A DNA stretch of 64,000 nt from an uncultured Lachnospiraceae bacterium (GTDB taxonomy: Bacteria > Bacillota > Clostridia > Lachnospirales > Lachnospiraceae): positions 40,161 through 104,160 of the forward strand of contig CAJTYJ010000006.1 of NCBI GenBank assembly GCA_910583895.1. The letters run 5' to 3'. Under the pieces are notes generated by a model. That model did no database searches, was not told the DNA's origin, and was given only the letters and a program-made list of their open reading frames with translations. The position numbers were made by a program, and so were the translations under genes. This document shows, in pieces, positions 17,104-26,500 of this stretch (position 1 is its first letter; every line of letters begins with the position of its first letter).

Positions 17104-17129
17104 TTGACAATATGTGTAAAAATGCACAA
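17104..17129 (+). promoter_or_regulatory. Rex-like site in the hydrogenase promoter region
   Basis: 17112-17129 matches the Rex consensus TTGTGAANNNNTTCACAA at 11 of 14 fixed positions, with intact TGTG and CACA cores. It overlaps the region just after a TTGACA (17104-17109). Rex is the NADH/NAD+ sensing repressor of fermentative redox genes in Firmicutes. Confidence 0.45.
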
Positions 17130-17245
17130 AGAAACAGAAATAATTCTGTATGGTCTGTACATTGTGCGAAAGGCCGCGGAGTGTTAAAGTTATAAGCGTA
17201 TACATGTGCGGTTTGTACAATCAACAAAACAAGGAGGAAAAACGA

Positions 17246-17722
17246 ATGCTGGATCAGTCTTATTATCGTAAGACAGATGAGATCATTGAGCATTATGGCC
17301 GCAAAGCCGGCTCACTGATCCCAATCATGCAGGACATTCAGGCAGAATATCGTTATCTGCCGGGAGAGCTGCTGACCTATGTGGCAAAAGAAATCGGAAT
17401 CAAGGAGGCAAAAGCATACAGTGTGGCCACCTTCTATGAGAACTTTTCTTTTGAGGCAAAGGGAAAATATGTGATTAAAGTATGTGATGGCACAGCCTGT
17501 CATGTCCGGAAATCCACTCCAGTGCTGGAAGCACTCTGGAAGGAACTGGGACTCAGCAAGAAAAAACATACGACAGACGATATGATGTTTACTGTGGAAA
17601 CCGTATCCTGTCTGGGCGCATGCGGTCTTGCTCCGACCATGATGGTAAACGAAGATGTATATCCTTCCATGACACCGGAAAAAGCACTTGCAGTAATTGA
17701 AGAATTGAGAGGTAAGGGCTGA
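17246..17722 (+). CDS. hydC: NuoE-like [2Fe-2S] subunit of electron-bifurcating hydrogenase
   Basis: 158 residues from the ATG at 17246, behind AAGGAGG. This is a thioredoxin-like [2Fe-2S] protein of the 24-kDa NADH dehydrogenase type, with cluster ligands in VCDGTACHV and VSCLGACGLAP. It is the small subunit of the HydABC complex, which couples ferredoxin and NAD(H) to proton reduction. The stop overlaps the start of the next gene (TGATG). The plus-strand order hydC-hydB-hydA is the usual one. Confidence 0.95.
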   Translation: MLDQSYYRKTDEIIEHYGRKAGSLIPIMQDIQAEYRYLPGELLTYVAKEIGIKEAKAYSVATFYENFSFEAKGKYVIKVCDGTACHVRKSTPVLEALWKELGLSKKKHTTDDMMFTVETVSCLGACGLAPTMMVNEDVYPSMTPEKALAVIEELRGKG

Positions 17723-19608
17723 TGATTAAAAACAAAGAAGAATTGTTACAGGTACGTGAATCAGCCAGAGAACAGGTAGCAGCGTATGACTGCAGAATTC
17801 TTGTCTGTTCCGGTACAGGCTGTATTGCAACGGGCTCCACAAAGATTTACGAAGAATTCTTAAGTCTGACCAAGGATGCTCCGGGTATTGTACTGGATTT
17901 TGCTCCCCATGATGAAGGCGAGCATGAGCATGTGGGTGTCAAGAAGACCGGATGTCAGGGCTTTTGTGAGTTGGGACCTCTGGTTCGTATTCAGAAGGGT
18001 GATGAAGTCATCCAGTATGTAAAAGTCCAGATCGAAGACTGCAAGGAGATTTTCGAGTCCACGGTTCTTGGAAATGAAGTGGTAGACCGTCTTCTTTATT
18101 CCAAGAAAGACGTTCATTATAAGCATCCGGAAGACATTCCGTTCATGGCAAAGCAGACCAGAATCGTACTGGAGAACTGCGGACGCGTGGATGCAGAATC
18201 TCTGGATGAGTATATTGCAGCGGGCGGTTTTGAGGCGCTCACCAAAGCCATGTTTGACATGAGCAGAGAAGAGATCATTGAGGAAGTGGACCGCTCGGGC
18301 CTGCGCGGACGCGGAGGCGGAGGCTTCCCCTGCGGAAGAAAATGGAAGCAGGTTGCAAGACAGAAAGAAAAGATCCGCTATGTGGTCTGCAACGGTGACG
18401 AGGGTGACCCGGGAGCATTTATGGACGGTTCTGTTATGGAAGGTGATCCCTTCAAGCTGATTGAGGGTATGATGATCGCCGGATATGCAGTGGAATCCAC
18501 CGATGGTTATATCTACGTGCGTGCAGAGTATCCCATGTCCGTCAAGAGACTTCGCCATGCCATCGCTCAGCTGGAAGAGAGAGGGCTTTTAGGCGACAAT
18601 ATTCTTGGCACGGATTTTTCCTTCCATTTACATATTAACAGAGGTGCAGGCGCATTTGTCTGTGGTGAGGGTTCCGCTCTGACCGCATCCATCGAAGGCA
18701 ACAGAGGTATGCCTCGTGTGAAACCGCCGCGTACCGTGGAAAAGGGTCTCTGGGAGAAACCGACGGTTCTGAACAACGTGGAGACTTATGCCAATGTTCC
18801 GAAGATTATTCTTCAGGGTGCAGACTGGTACCGGACCATCGGTACAGAGGGCAGCCCGGGAACGAAGACCTTCTCCCTGACCGGTTCCATCGAGAACACC
18901 GGTCTGATCGAGGTGCCCATGGGCAGTACGCTCCGGGAGATCATCTTCGATATCGGCGGCGGTTTAAAGAACGGCGCTGAGTTCAAGGCAGTGCAGATCG
19001 GCGGACCGTCCGGCGGATGTCTGACCGAGAAGCATCTTGACGAGCCCCTTGATTTCGACTCTGTGAAGAAATTCAATGCCATCGTCGGCTCCGGCGGTAT
19101 GGTGGTTATGGATACCAACACCTGTATGGTGGAGGTTGCCCGTTTCTTCATGAGCTTTACTCAGAGAGAGTCCTGCGGAAAATGTGTGCCCTGCCGGGAA
19201 GGTACCAAGAGAATGCTGGAGATCCTGGAGAAGATTGTAGCCGGTGAGGGCGAGATGGAAGATCTGGACCGCCTGGAAGAGCTGGCGAACATGATTCGCA
19301 GCATGGCTCTTTGCGGTCTTGGAAAGAGCGCTCCGCTTCCGGTCATCAGTACGCTGAAAACCTTCAGGGATGAATATGTAGAGCATATTGTGGATAAGAA
19401 ATGTCCGGCGAAAGTCTGTCAGGCAATGCGCCGCTTCTCCATCAATCCGGAGTACTGCAAAGGCTGCGGCAAGTGTGCGAAGAACTGTCCGGTGGGCGCA
19501 ATCACAGGTGTCCGCAAAGAATGCTATCATATCAACCCGAAACTTTGTATCAAGTGCGGCGCATGTAAGGATAACTGCGCATTTGACGCAATCTATATCG
19601 AGGAATAG
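17722..19608 (+). CDS. hydB: NuoF-like flavin subunit of electron-bifurcating hydrogenase
   Basis: 628 residues. In order: an N-terminal thioredoxin-like [2Fe-2S] domain, the NADH/FMN-binding NuoF core (GRGGGGFPCGRKW near 195 and GDEGDPGAFMD near 228), the [4Fe-4S] motif ESCGKCVPCREG near 481, and a C-terminal ferredoxin with two CxxCxxCxxxC clusters (CKGCGKCAKNC and CIKCGACKDNC). This is the electron-bifurcating flavoprotein of the HydABC hydrogenase. It is translationally coupled to hydC and lies 11 bases before hydA. Confidence 0.95.
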   Translation: MIKNKEELLQVRESAREQVAAYDCRILVCSGTGCIATGSTKIYEEFLSLTKDAPGIVLDFAPHDEGEHEHVGVKKTGCQGFCELGPLVRIQKGDEVIQYVKVQIEDCKEIFESTVLGNEVVDRLLYSKKDVHYKHPEDIPFMAKQTRIVLENCGRVDAESLDEYIAAGGFEALTKAMFDMSREEIIEEVDRSGLRGRGGGGFPCGRKWKQVARQKEKIRYVVCNGDEGDPGAFMDGSVMEGDPFKLIEGMMIAGYAVESTDGYIYVRAEYPMSVKRLRHAIAQLEERGLLGDNILGTDFSFHLHINRGAGAFVCGEGSALTASIEGNRGMPRVKPPRTVEKGLWEKPTVLNNVETYANVPKIILQGADWYRTIGTEGSPGTKTFSLTGSIENTGLIEVPMGSTLREIIFDIGGGLKNGAEFKAVQIGGPSGGCLTEKHLDEPLDFDSVKKFNAIVGSGGMVVMDTNTCMVEVARFFMSFTQRESCGKCVPCREGTKRMLEILEKIVAGEGEMEDLDRLEELANMIRSMALCGLGKSAPLPVISTLKTFRDEYVEHIVDKKCPAKVCQAMRRFSINPEYCKGCGKCAKNCPVGAITGVRKECYHINPKLCIKCGACKDNCAFDAIYIEE

Positions 19609-19619
19609 GGAGGACAGAT

Positions 19620-21326
19620 ATGGGAACAATTACAATAGATGGTAGAAAAGTAGAATTTACCGACGAGAAGAATGTCCTGTCTATTATCCGTAAAGCCGGC
19701 ATCGACATTCCGACTCTTTGCTATCACTCGGAGCTCTCCACGTTCGGCGCATGCCGTCTGTGTACCGTGGAAGACGACAGAGGAAGGATGTTTGCATCCT
19801 GCTCCGAGGAGCCCCGTGACGGTATGGTGATCTATACCAACACCGGAAAACTGAAGAAATACCGTAAGATGATCATTGAACTGCTTCTGGCAGCTCATTG
19901 CAGAGACTGTACCACCTGTGTCAAGAGTGGTGACTGTGATCTGCAGGCGCTGGCTCTTCGCTTTGGCGTGACGGAAGTACGTTTTCAGAATTACCGGGAA
20001 GAGAAGCCTCTGGACTTCAGTTCCCCGTCCATCATCCGCGATCCGAACAAATGTATCCTCTGCGGCAACTGTGTGCGTGTCTGCAGCGAGCTGCAGGGTG
20101 TAGGTGCACTTGGATTTGCTCATCGTGGATCGGATGCCATGGTTATGCCGGCCTTTGACCGTGAGATCGCTACCACCGAGTGTGTGAACTGCGGACAGTG
20201 CCGTGTGTTCTGTCCCACCGGCGCGATCAGCATCAAGGATGACAAAGAAGCCGTATGGGATGCTCTGGCAGATCCGAATGTCCGTGTGGTAGCTCAGATT
20301 GCTCCGTCTGTCCGTGTGGCAGTGGGCGATGCGTTTGGACTTCCCAAAGGCAAGAGTACCATGGGCAAGATCGTCAGCGTGCTTCACAGAATGGGCTTTG
20401 ACGAGGTTTATGATACAAACTTCAGTGCGGACCTTACGATTATGGAAGAATCCGCAGAGTTTCTGGACCGCGTGAAGAACGGCGGAAAGCTGCCGCTTCT
20501 TACCTCCTGCTGTCCGGCATGGGTGAAGTTTGTAGGCGATCAGTTTGAAGAGTTCAAGGACAATGTGTCCACCTGCCGTTCCCCGCAGGGTATGCTCTCT
20601 GCAGTGGTGAAGGAATATTTCCGTGATCCGGCCAACGGCGGGGATAAGAAGACCGTGATGGTATCTTTCATGCCGTGTACAGCCAAGAAGATGGAAGCAA
20701 AACGCCCCAACAGCTGTACCGACGGTGAGCAGGATACCGATTATGTCATCACCACCACAGAGCTGGTACAGATGATCAAGACTACCGGTATTGATTTTGC
20801 AGACCTTGAGTCGGAAGCTTCCGATATTCCGTTCGGGCTTGGTTCCGGCGGCGGCGTGATCTTTGGTGTGACCGGCGGTGTGACGGAAGCAGTTATCAGA
20901 AGACTGACCGAAGGACATGATAAGGCAACTCTGGACCGTATCGCAGAGTGCGGCGTCCGTCAGTCAGGTGATGATGATTTCATCCGTGAATTTACGATTC
21001 CCTATGATGGAATGGATGTGAAGATCTGCGTGGTCAGCGGACTTGCCAATGCAAAGACGGTCATGGAGCAGGTAAAGAGCGGTGAAAAAGAGTATCATCT
21101 CATTGAGGTGATGGCATGCCGCCGCGGATGCGTCATGGGCGGAGGTCAGCCACGTCTGAAAGGTCTGAAGGCGAAGACCGCACGGACGACAGGTATCTAC
21201 AATGCAGATAACATTTCGGTCATCAAGAAGTGTGATGAGAATCCGACCGTTATTGCGCTGTATGAAGGTTTCCTGAAGGGTAAAGAACATAAACTGCTTC
21301 ATAATGAGGAATTCTGTTCTCATTAA
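19620..21326 (+). CDS. hydA: [FeFe]-hydrogenase catalytic subunit
   Basis: 568 residues. An N-terminal plant-type [2Fe-2S] domain is followed by the His-ligated cluster motif HCRDCTTCVKSGDC near 98, two [4Fe-4S] motifs (CILCGNCVRVC, CVNCGQCRVFC), then the H-cluster signatures TSCCPAW near 296, MPCTAKKME near 352 and MACRRGCVMGGGQP near 499. The modular build is that of group A trimeric bifurcating enzymes. It evolves or consumes H2 in the cytoplasm. A bidirectional terminator follows at 21364. Confidence 0.97.
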   Translation: MGTITIDGRKVEFTDEKNVLSIIRKAGIDIPTLCYHSELSTFGACRLCTVEDDRGRMFASCSEEPRDGMVIYTNTGKLKKYRKMIIELLLAAHCRDCTTCVKSGDCDLQALALRFGVTEVRFQNYREEKPLDFSSPSIIRDPNKCILCGNCVRVCSELQGVGALGFAHRGSDAMVMPAFDREIATTECVNCGQCRVFCPTGAISIKDDKEAVWDALADPNVRVVAQIAPSVRVAVGDAFGLPKGKSTMGKIVSVLHRMGFDEVYDTNFSADLTIMEESAEFLDRVKNGGKLPLLTSCCPAWVKFVGDQFEEFKDNVSTCRSPQGMLSAVVKEYFRDPANGGDKKTVMVSFMPCTAKKMEAKRPNSCTDGEQDTDYVITTTELVQMIKTTGIDFADLESEASDIPFGLGSGGGVIFGVTGGVTEAVIRRLTEGHDKATLDRIAECGVRQSGDDDFIREFTIPYDGMDVKICVVSGLANAKTVMEQVKSGEKEYHLIEVMACRRGCVMGGGQPRLKGLKAKTARTTGIYNADNISVIKKCDENPTVIALYEGFLKGKEHKLLHNEEFCSH

Positions 21327-21363
21327 GAGTGATGTTGCAGTCATAAGATGATAGGATAAAAAA

Positions 21364-21390
21364 GGCGGAGCACATGTGGCTCCGTCTTTT
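21364..21390. terminator. bidirectional terminator after hydA
   Basis: Stem GGCGGAGC (21364-21371) with GCTCCGTC (21379-21386) is flanked by A residues on the left and T residues on the right, so it can end both hydA and the convergent XRE gene. Confidence 0.85.
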
Positions 21391-21773
21391 TATGATATTA
21401 CGCGGTTACTGCTCTGAGCGCGGGGTAAAAAGGATGATCCTTTTTTTCGGTTCTGGCGCAGAAAAATCTGACCCTGCTCCAGATAAAATTCCTGCTGATC
21501 ACTGGTCAGAGAACGGAAAATGAGGAGCAGCTGTTCTTCTCTGTGGGTGGCTTTTTTGTCAGACGCAGTGGTATTCACGGTATGATCCAGCAGAAAATCC
21601 GTGGTTACATGGAAGTGATCCGCAATCCGTATCAGGGTGCTGTAATCCGGTTCCCGGGTTCCCTGAATGTAATTGCCCAGGGCGGAAGGAGACAGATCCA
21701 GAGCTTCCGCCAGTTGTTTTTGTGTCATACTATGCAGATCTAATAATTCTTTCATAATATCGCCGAGCTTCAT
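21390..21773 (-). CDS. XRE-family transcriptional repressor
   Basis: 127 residues from the ATG at 21773, with AAAAAGGGG in front. Residues 1-62 form a Cro/CI helix-turn-helix (MTQKQLAEALDLSPSALGNYI with the recognition helix). The C-terminal half is helical and may mediate dimerisation. It is divergent from the SARP-like regulator gene, and two copies of an AACACG-N3-CGTGTT palindrome lie in the gap between them, over the SARP promoter. It most likely represses that gene. Confidence 0.9.
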   Translation of the reverse strand: MKLGDIMKELLDLHSMTQKQLAEALDLSPSALGNYIQGTREPDYSTLIRIADHFHVTTDFLLDHTVNTTASDKKATHREEQLLLIFRSLTSDQQEFYLEQGQIFLRQNRKKGSSFLPRAQSSNRVIS

Positions 21774-21848
21774 ATAGTCCCCTTTTTTACAGAAATACAC
21801 TCCAAGTTCCTTTTATTTTAACGTCCTCCGGTAAATTATTGAGTATCA

Positions 21849-21891
21849 AACACGATACGAGTTGACTAAAACACGAAACGTGTTATACAAT
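21849..21891 (+). promoter_or_regulatory. SARP promoter with two palindromic operators
   Basis: TTGACT at 21862-21867 and TACAAT at 21886-21891 (spacer 18) form the promoter. Perfect palindrome AACACG-AAA-CGTGTT lies at 21870-21884, inside the spacer. A near copy, AACACG-ATA-CGAGTT, lies at 21849-21863, over the -35 edge. The copies are spaced 21 bases, two helical turns. The divergent XRE protein is the likely ligand. Confidence 0.65.
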
Positions 21892-21920
21892 AAATAAAAC
21901 ACAAGTGAGGGGTGAGGATA

Positions 21921-23066
21921 GTGAATGAAAGAAAGTCTCTGCATTTCGAGCTGCTGGGATCATTCTCCTGCGAGGGAGCAGTTTTGAAATCTGGCCGGAA
22001 AGTCCTGTCATTTCTGCAGTATCTGATTGTGCATCATGAAAGGAATATTTCGGCAGCAGAGCTGATCGAAGAATTCTGGCCGGAACGCAGTGATACACCC
22101 GCCAATGCATTGCGCCGCATGCTTCTGCGTGCCAGAAATCTTTTGAGGGAACTTTATCCGTATCAGGAAGAACTGCTTCTGACCCTTCCAGGCTGTTATG
22201 CCTGGAATCCAGAAGTCAGCCTGGAACTGGATATAAAGCAATTTGAAGATGCCTGTCTGGAGGCAGGAAGGAAAAAGGGGACAGAACAGGTGGAATCCCT
22301 TCTTCGGGCAGTTTCTTTGTATAAAGGGGATTTTCTGTCTGCCAATGACAGCAGGTGGGTGGCAGGACCAAGACAATACTATCGGACACTCTACCTGGAT
22401 GCCTGTAAAACACTTCTGCCTTTGCTGGAACAGGAAGAACGATGGATCGAGATGATGCTGATTGGAGAACAGGCTTATGAGATCGATTTCTCTGTGGAAG
22501 ATTTCACATTCTGCCAGATGCAGGCACTGATAGCACTGAACCAGCCGGAACAGGCAGTGGAAAAATACGAAAACTTCCGAAATCGTATGCTGGAGGAATT
22601 TCAGATTGAACCCTCTGACCGTGTGGAAAAGCTTTGTTCCCTGGCTGCAGGTCTTCGCAAACAGGATCTTGGAATTTCAGAAATTTTTGAATTGTTAAGT
22701 GAAGAAGATCCTGGAAAAAGAGCCTTTTTCTGTTCCTTTGAAATGTTTCAAAACATTGTCAGTCTGGAGCGAAGACATCTTTTGCGTTCCAAAGGAAATG
22801 CCATGCTGATCATCGTCCGGTTGGGGCAGGGAGCCGTTCCTGCTGCAGATGTGCGGAGGCTGGAACGGATTCTGCTGGAAGGTCTTAGAGCAGGCGATCC
22901 TGTGGCCAGGCTGGAAACCGGATCGTATATTTTTCTGCTGACTGGTGCCGACGCGGAAAATGCGCAGATGGTGGTCAGCAGACTGGACCGTGCGTTTCAC
23001 AAAATCTATCGGCGTTCGCAGGCACACATGACCTATCATATGGAAGCTTTGTCTTTTGAAGATTGA
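21921..23066 (+). CDS. SARP/BTAD-type regulator with degenerate cyclase-like tail
   Basis: 381 residues from the GTG at 21921, preceded by GAGGGGTGAGGA. Residues 1-95 look like an OmpR-type winged helix, 100-245 a bacterial transcriptional activator (BTAD) TPR-like domain (EQAVEKYENFRNRMLEEFQIEPS), and 265-375 a domain like a degenerate GGDEF or nucleotide cyclase fold (GDPVARLETGSYIFLLTG). No catalytic GGDEF is present. The gene is followed by an unknown gene and a giant surface protein, which it may activate. The same layout recurs for surface-protein loci in Lachnospiraceae, as far as I recall. Confidence 0.8.
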   Translation: MNERKSLHFELLGSFSCEGAVLKSGRKVLSFLQYLIVHHERNISAAELIEEFWPERSDTPANALRRMLLRARNLLRELYPYQEELLLTLPGCYAWNPEVSLELDIKQFEDACLEAGRKKGTEQVESLLRAVSLYKGDFLSANDSRWVAGPRQYYRTLYLDACKTLLPLLEQEERWIEMMLIGEQAYEIDFSVEDFTFCQMQALIALNQPEQAVEKYENFRNRMLEEFQIEPSDRVEKLCSLAAGLRKQDLGISEIFELLSEEDPGKRAFFCSFEMFQNIVSLERRHLLRSKGNAMLIIVRLGQGAVPAADVRRLERILLEGLRAGDPVARLETGSYIFLLTGADAENAQMVVSRLDRAFHKIYRRSQAHMTYHMEALSFED

Positions 23067-23075
23067 AGAAAATGA

Positions 23076-23120
23076 AGTCCCCCGGTTACCGAAATTGTAA
23101 CAGTTCGGTCACGGGGGACT
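23076..23120 (+). terminator. long intercistronic hairpin, possible attenuator
   Basis: AGTCCCCCG at 23076-23084 pairs with CGGGGGACT at 23112-23120, and ACCGAA (23088-23093) with TTCGGT (23104-23109). The stem is strong, but only GTTATATTGG follows, with no T run. It may be a leaky terminator or an mRNA-processing structure between the regulator and downstream genes. Confidence 0.5.
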
Positions 23121-23126
23121 GTTATA

Positions 23127-23534
23127 TTGGAATTATCCAGGGAGGGAGGTGGAAAGATAAAACTTCAAACAAGAAGAATCCCCTGCAGCAGCAGGGAAGC
23201 AGTGGTCACGGTAATGTCTTATAAAAATGGAATTATGACGGGCTGTCTGCAGCATCCGCGACTGGATGGAAAGAAAGAGTTTCATAGTCTGTCACAAATG
23301 GTTCTGCTTTTGGATGGTCTGATGGATCTGGAAAGTTGTCCGAATCCGCCGCCGCCGTTTATTTTCCCAGAATATGACGGCGGGGAGAAAGAAGAGATCT
23401 TCCGCATACAGATTCTTTTTCGGGAGCATTACACATGGCAGGGGAGGCTGGTCTGGCAGAGGGAAAATCGCGAGTATGTATTTCACAGTGCGATTGAACT
23501 GATTCAGCTCTTCGATGAAATGCTGGCCGGATGA
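23127..23534 (+). CDS. conserved hypothetical protein upstream of surface protein
   Basis: Up to 135 residues, soluble, with a Pro run (PNPPPPFIFPE) and an aromatic segment (REHYTWQGRLVWQ). The start is uncertain. TTG at 23127 lies in the foot of a hairpin, whereas the best ribosome site, GGGAGGGAGG at 23140-23149, points to an ATA codon at 23157 (giving I/MKLQTRRIPC). No domain is recognised. Its position between the SARP-like regulator and the surface protein suggests a role in regulating or assembling that protein. Confidence 0.65.
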   Translation: MELSREGGGKIKLQTRRIPCSSREAVVTVMSYKNGIMTGCLQHPRLDGKKEFHSLSQMVLLLDGLMDLESCPNPPPPFIFPEYDGGEKEEIFRIQILFREHYTWQGRLVWQRENREYVFHSAIELIQLFDEMLAG

Positions 23535-23581
23535 CAGAACAGAAAACTTCAAATTTAGAATGAGAAAGGAGGATGTCAGAT

Positions 23582-26500
23582 ATGACAGGGAAAAGAAAGA
23601 AGTGTTTTCGGATGAAACTGTTATCGGTATTGCTGGCGGTCAGCTTGTTTGCGGGCACGATCAGCACATCCGCCTTTGCGGCTGCGGCTGCAGATGTGAC
23701 GACTGAGACACCAGATGAAGCAACAGAAACAATCCAGAAGGAACAGTCTGACGATGCAGTACAGGTCTCTGAAGAGGAATGCGCGGTCCAGGGTGAAGAA
23801 GATACCGTAGAATCGGTTGATCCAGAGACATCAGAGGAATCAGGGGTACTGAAAGATTCCGAGGAATCAGCAGCACCAACAGATCCGGAAGCCTCAAAGG
23901 ATCCGGCAGTACCAGAAGATTCCGAGGAATCAGAGGCGCCGGCCGATCCGGAGGTGAAAGAGGAACCAGAAGCACCGGAAGATTCAGAAGAATCAACCGA
24001 TCCGGAAGTGAAAGAGGAACCGACAACTTCGGAAGATACAAAGACGCCGGGTGATCTGACCGATCCGGAGGAACCGATCATTTCGGAGAATCCAGAGACG
24101 CCGGCAAAACCAGAAGATCCGGCAGTCACAAAGACCCCGGAGGAACCAGAGAACACAGATGTGGCGCCGGAAGTCACGGCGACAGATGAGGAACTGGATC
24201 CTGCCGCTGCCGGGAAGCCAAAAGCGGAAGAGGCAGAGGAGGATGTACCGGATGAGGTGCAGACGTTTCTCGATGCAGCAGACCGGATTCCGGCCAATAT
24301 CACCGCAGAGAATCTGGAGGAAGCCGGAGAACTGGTGAATGCCGCCATGGATGCTTATGAAGCCCTGCGTGACGTTGCAGAAGGTACCTATCTCGAACGT
24401 GAGGATGTACAGGATGCTTATGCAGAGGTAGAAGCAGCATTTATGACCGTTCAGGACATCTGGGAAAATGGGCTTGGTGGTGAGAAACCGGAGACGTTTG
24501 ATACTGGCAATAATCAGAGTTTATTTTCCAAAAAGTACAATATTTATGATCAAAACTATGTCTATGAACTGGATTGTAGAACCATTAACTTAAACATCAA
24601 TGTAGGAGTTGGTGAGACATGGGTAGATGAAGGTTACATGTATGTGTGGGATAAGTCCTATGGTACTTATAAAGTAACTTCATGGAATGATATTAGCATT
24701 TACAGCACAGACACCAGTGTTTTATCAGTTTCCTATGAAAAGTTTAGAGACGGAAAACTAAAGATTACCTATACAGGAATCAGTGATGGTAAGGCTGATG
24801 TAAAACTGGCTTTCAATGCAGTTACGCATGGTACAGGAGATAGCATATATAACAGTCCGGATATGCCTGGTGCAGCAGCAGTTGCGAATTGCACTATGAC
24901 CGGGATCAGTGTGGGAACGGGCGTAGGCAATGGCGACGGTGGCAGCAGCGGTACAAAACCAGGCACTTATAATAAAGAGCATACTGTCTATATTCCGGTT
25001 GGTGCGACAATGGATATGATAGAGCTTTATCTTACCAACAATGACGGCTATGTCATAGATGTTAAAGATGTAGTTAACTATACATCTGATAAAAATGTAG
25101 CAGTGATTACTGGTGGGGTTGAAAATGGCGGTTGGGACTATGATTATTGTGATATTGTCACGCCGGAGATTACTGGAATCGGTCCTGGTAAAGCAGAAGT
25201 TTATTGTACTTATTCCAACAGTCTGAACCGTGTAAAAATGATTGAAAAATTCACAGTTGTGGTTTATGAACCAACGACAGTGACAGTCAAAGGAACACAG
25301 GTCTTAGAAAATGTATATCCGGGATCAGAAGTGTTAGGTGATCCAGTAGTTGGGAATGATGGTGTTGCAACAGTTGACTGGGCTACCAATGGTCTTAGAG
25401 TGACTGCAAAAGATGCGGGAACTACAAGAGTATCAGGTTGGCATTATAACAGCACTTGGAAGGGATATGAATCTTTTACCATTAGCTGTGATGAATGGAT
25501 TGTGAAGGTTGAAGGTGATGCTCAATATACCATTGTCCGTGAGTATTATAGGGACAACGTGTTAGAAGCAAGGATTACAAAGAAACCAATAGATGGTCAG
25601 ATTGGTGACGAGATTGTTGGCTCGATTCTGGCAGAAGAAAATCCAGAATGGAAAATGTATACCATTGATGGAGCAGAGCTAGAGTTCAGTTATTCAAGTT
25701 GTAGCCCTTCTCCTTCGTTGAAGCTTACGAAAAATAATGATGCAAATGTGATAACCCTGCGGTATGATTACACCACTCCTGCCATTAAAAGTTTCAAGAA
25801 AACATTGGTGGAGACTAAAGGTGAGGCAGAAGCAGTCAACATAAAAACCACCAATATCACATTTCCAGTCGACGATTTTGTAAGTTTTTCAGGAAATGAA
25901 TCCATAACTTTGCTGTACAAAATCACGGTTACGGGCACGCCCGGTACAAAGTATACAGTGACAGATCCAGGTGCAGTCTGGGCGGCAGGTCCAAAACTGG
26001 GTGTGGAAAATACACTTGGAGCGACCGGCACAGATGTCATCTATGTGACCAGAAATTTTAAGGTTACGGACATTGACAATGGCAGGTTAGTGAACACTGC
26101 GAAAATTACTCCCGGAATAGGGACTGATAGCAGTACTACCAGTACGGAGACCACACATGTTGATGAGGCTCCGGATGCACCCAATCCAGACAATACCATT
26201 CAAGAAAATACAAAACTTCTGCGTGTGAAACTGGTATGTGACGGCATTGGCCATAAAGAATCCATGCATATGCGTATTCGCCCTGTAACCAATGGCATCA
26301 CTGAGTACAGTGTTGGAAGAGTGGAGAGATCAAAAGTGGCTGGCTATGACTGGCAGTGCGCAGTTACCGTATACCCCAGTGACTTTTTGGACCGCTTTGA
26401 CAAAGTAAAAGAAAGTCATCAATATGTAAACGACACAAAAAGCATCGACGTCATGTTTTATTACAAAGACGGAAAATGGACATCGGGTGACAGCCTTGAT

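Noticed and set aside
19593..20918. 441-residue antisense frame over hydA
   Set aside because: His/Thr-rich shadow of a highly conserved hydrogenase gene.
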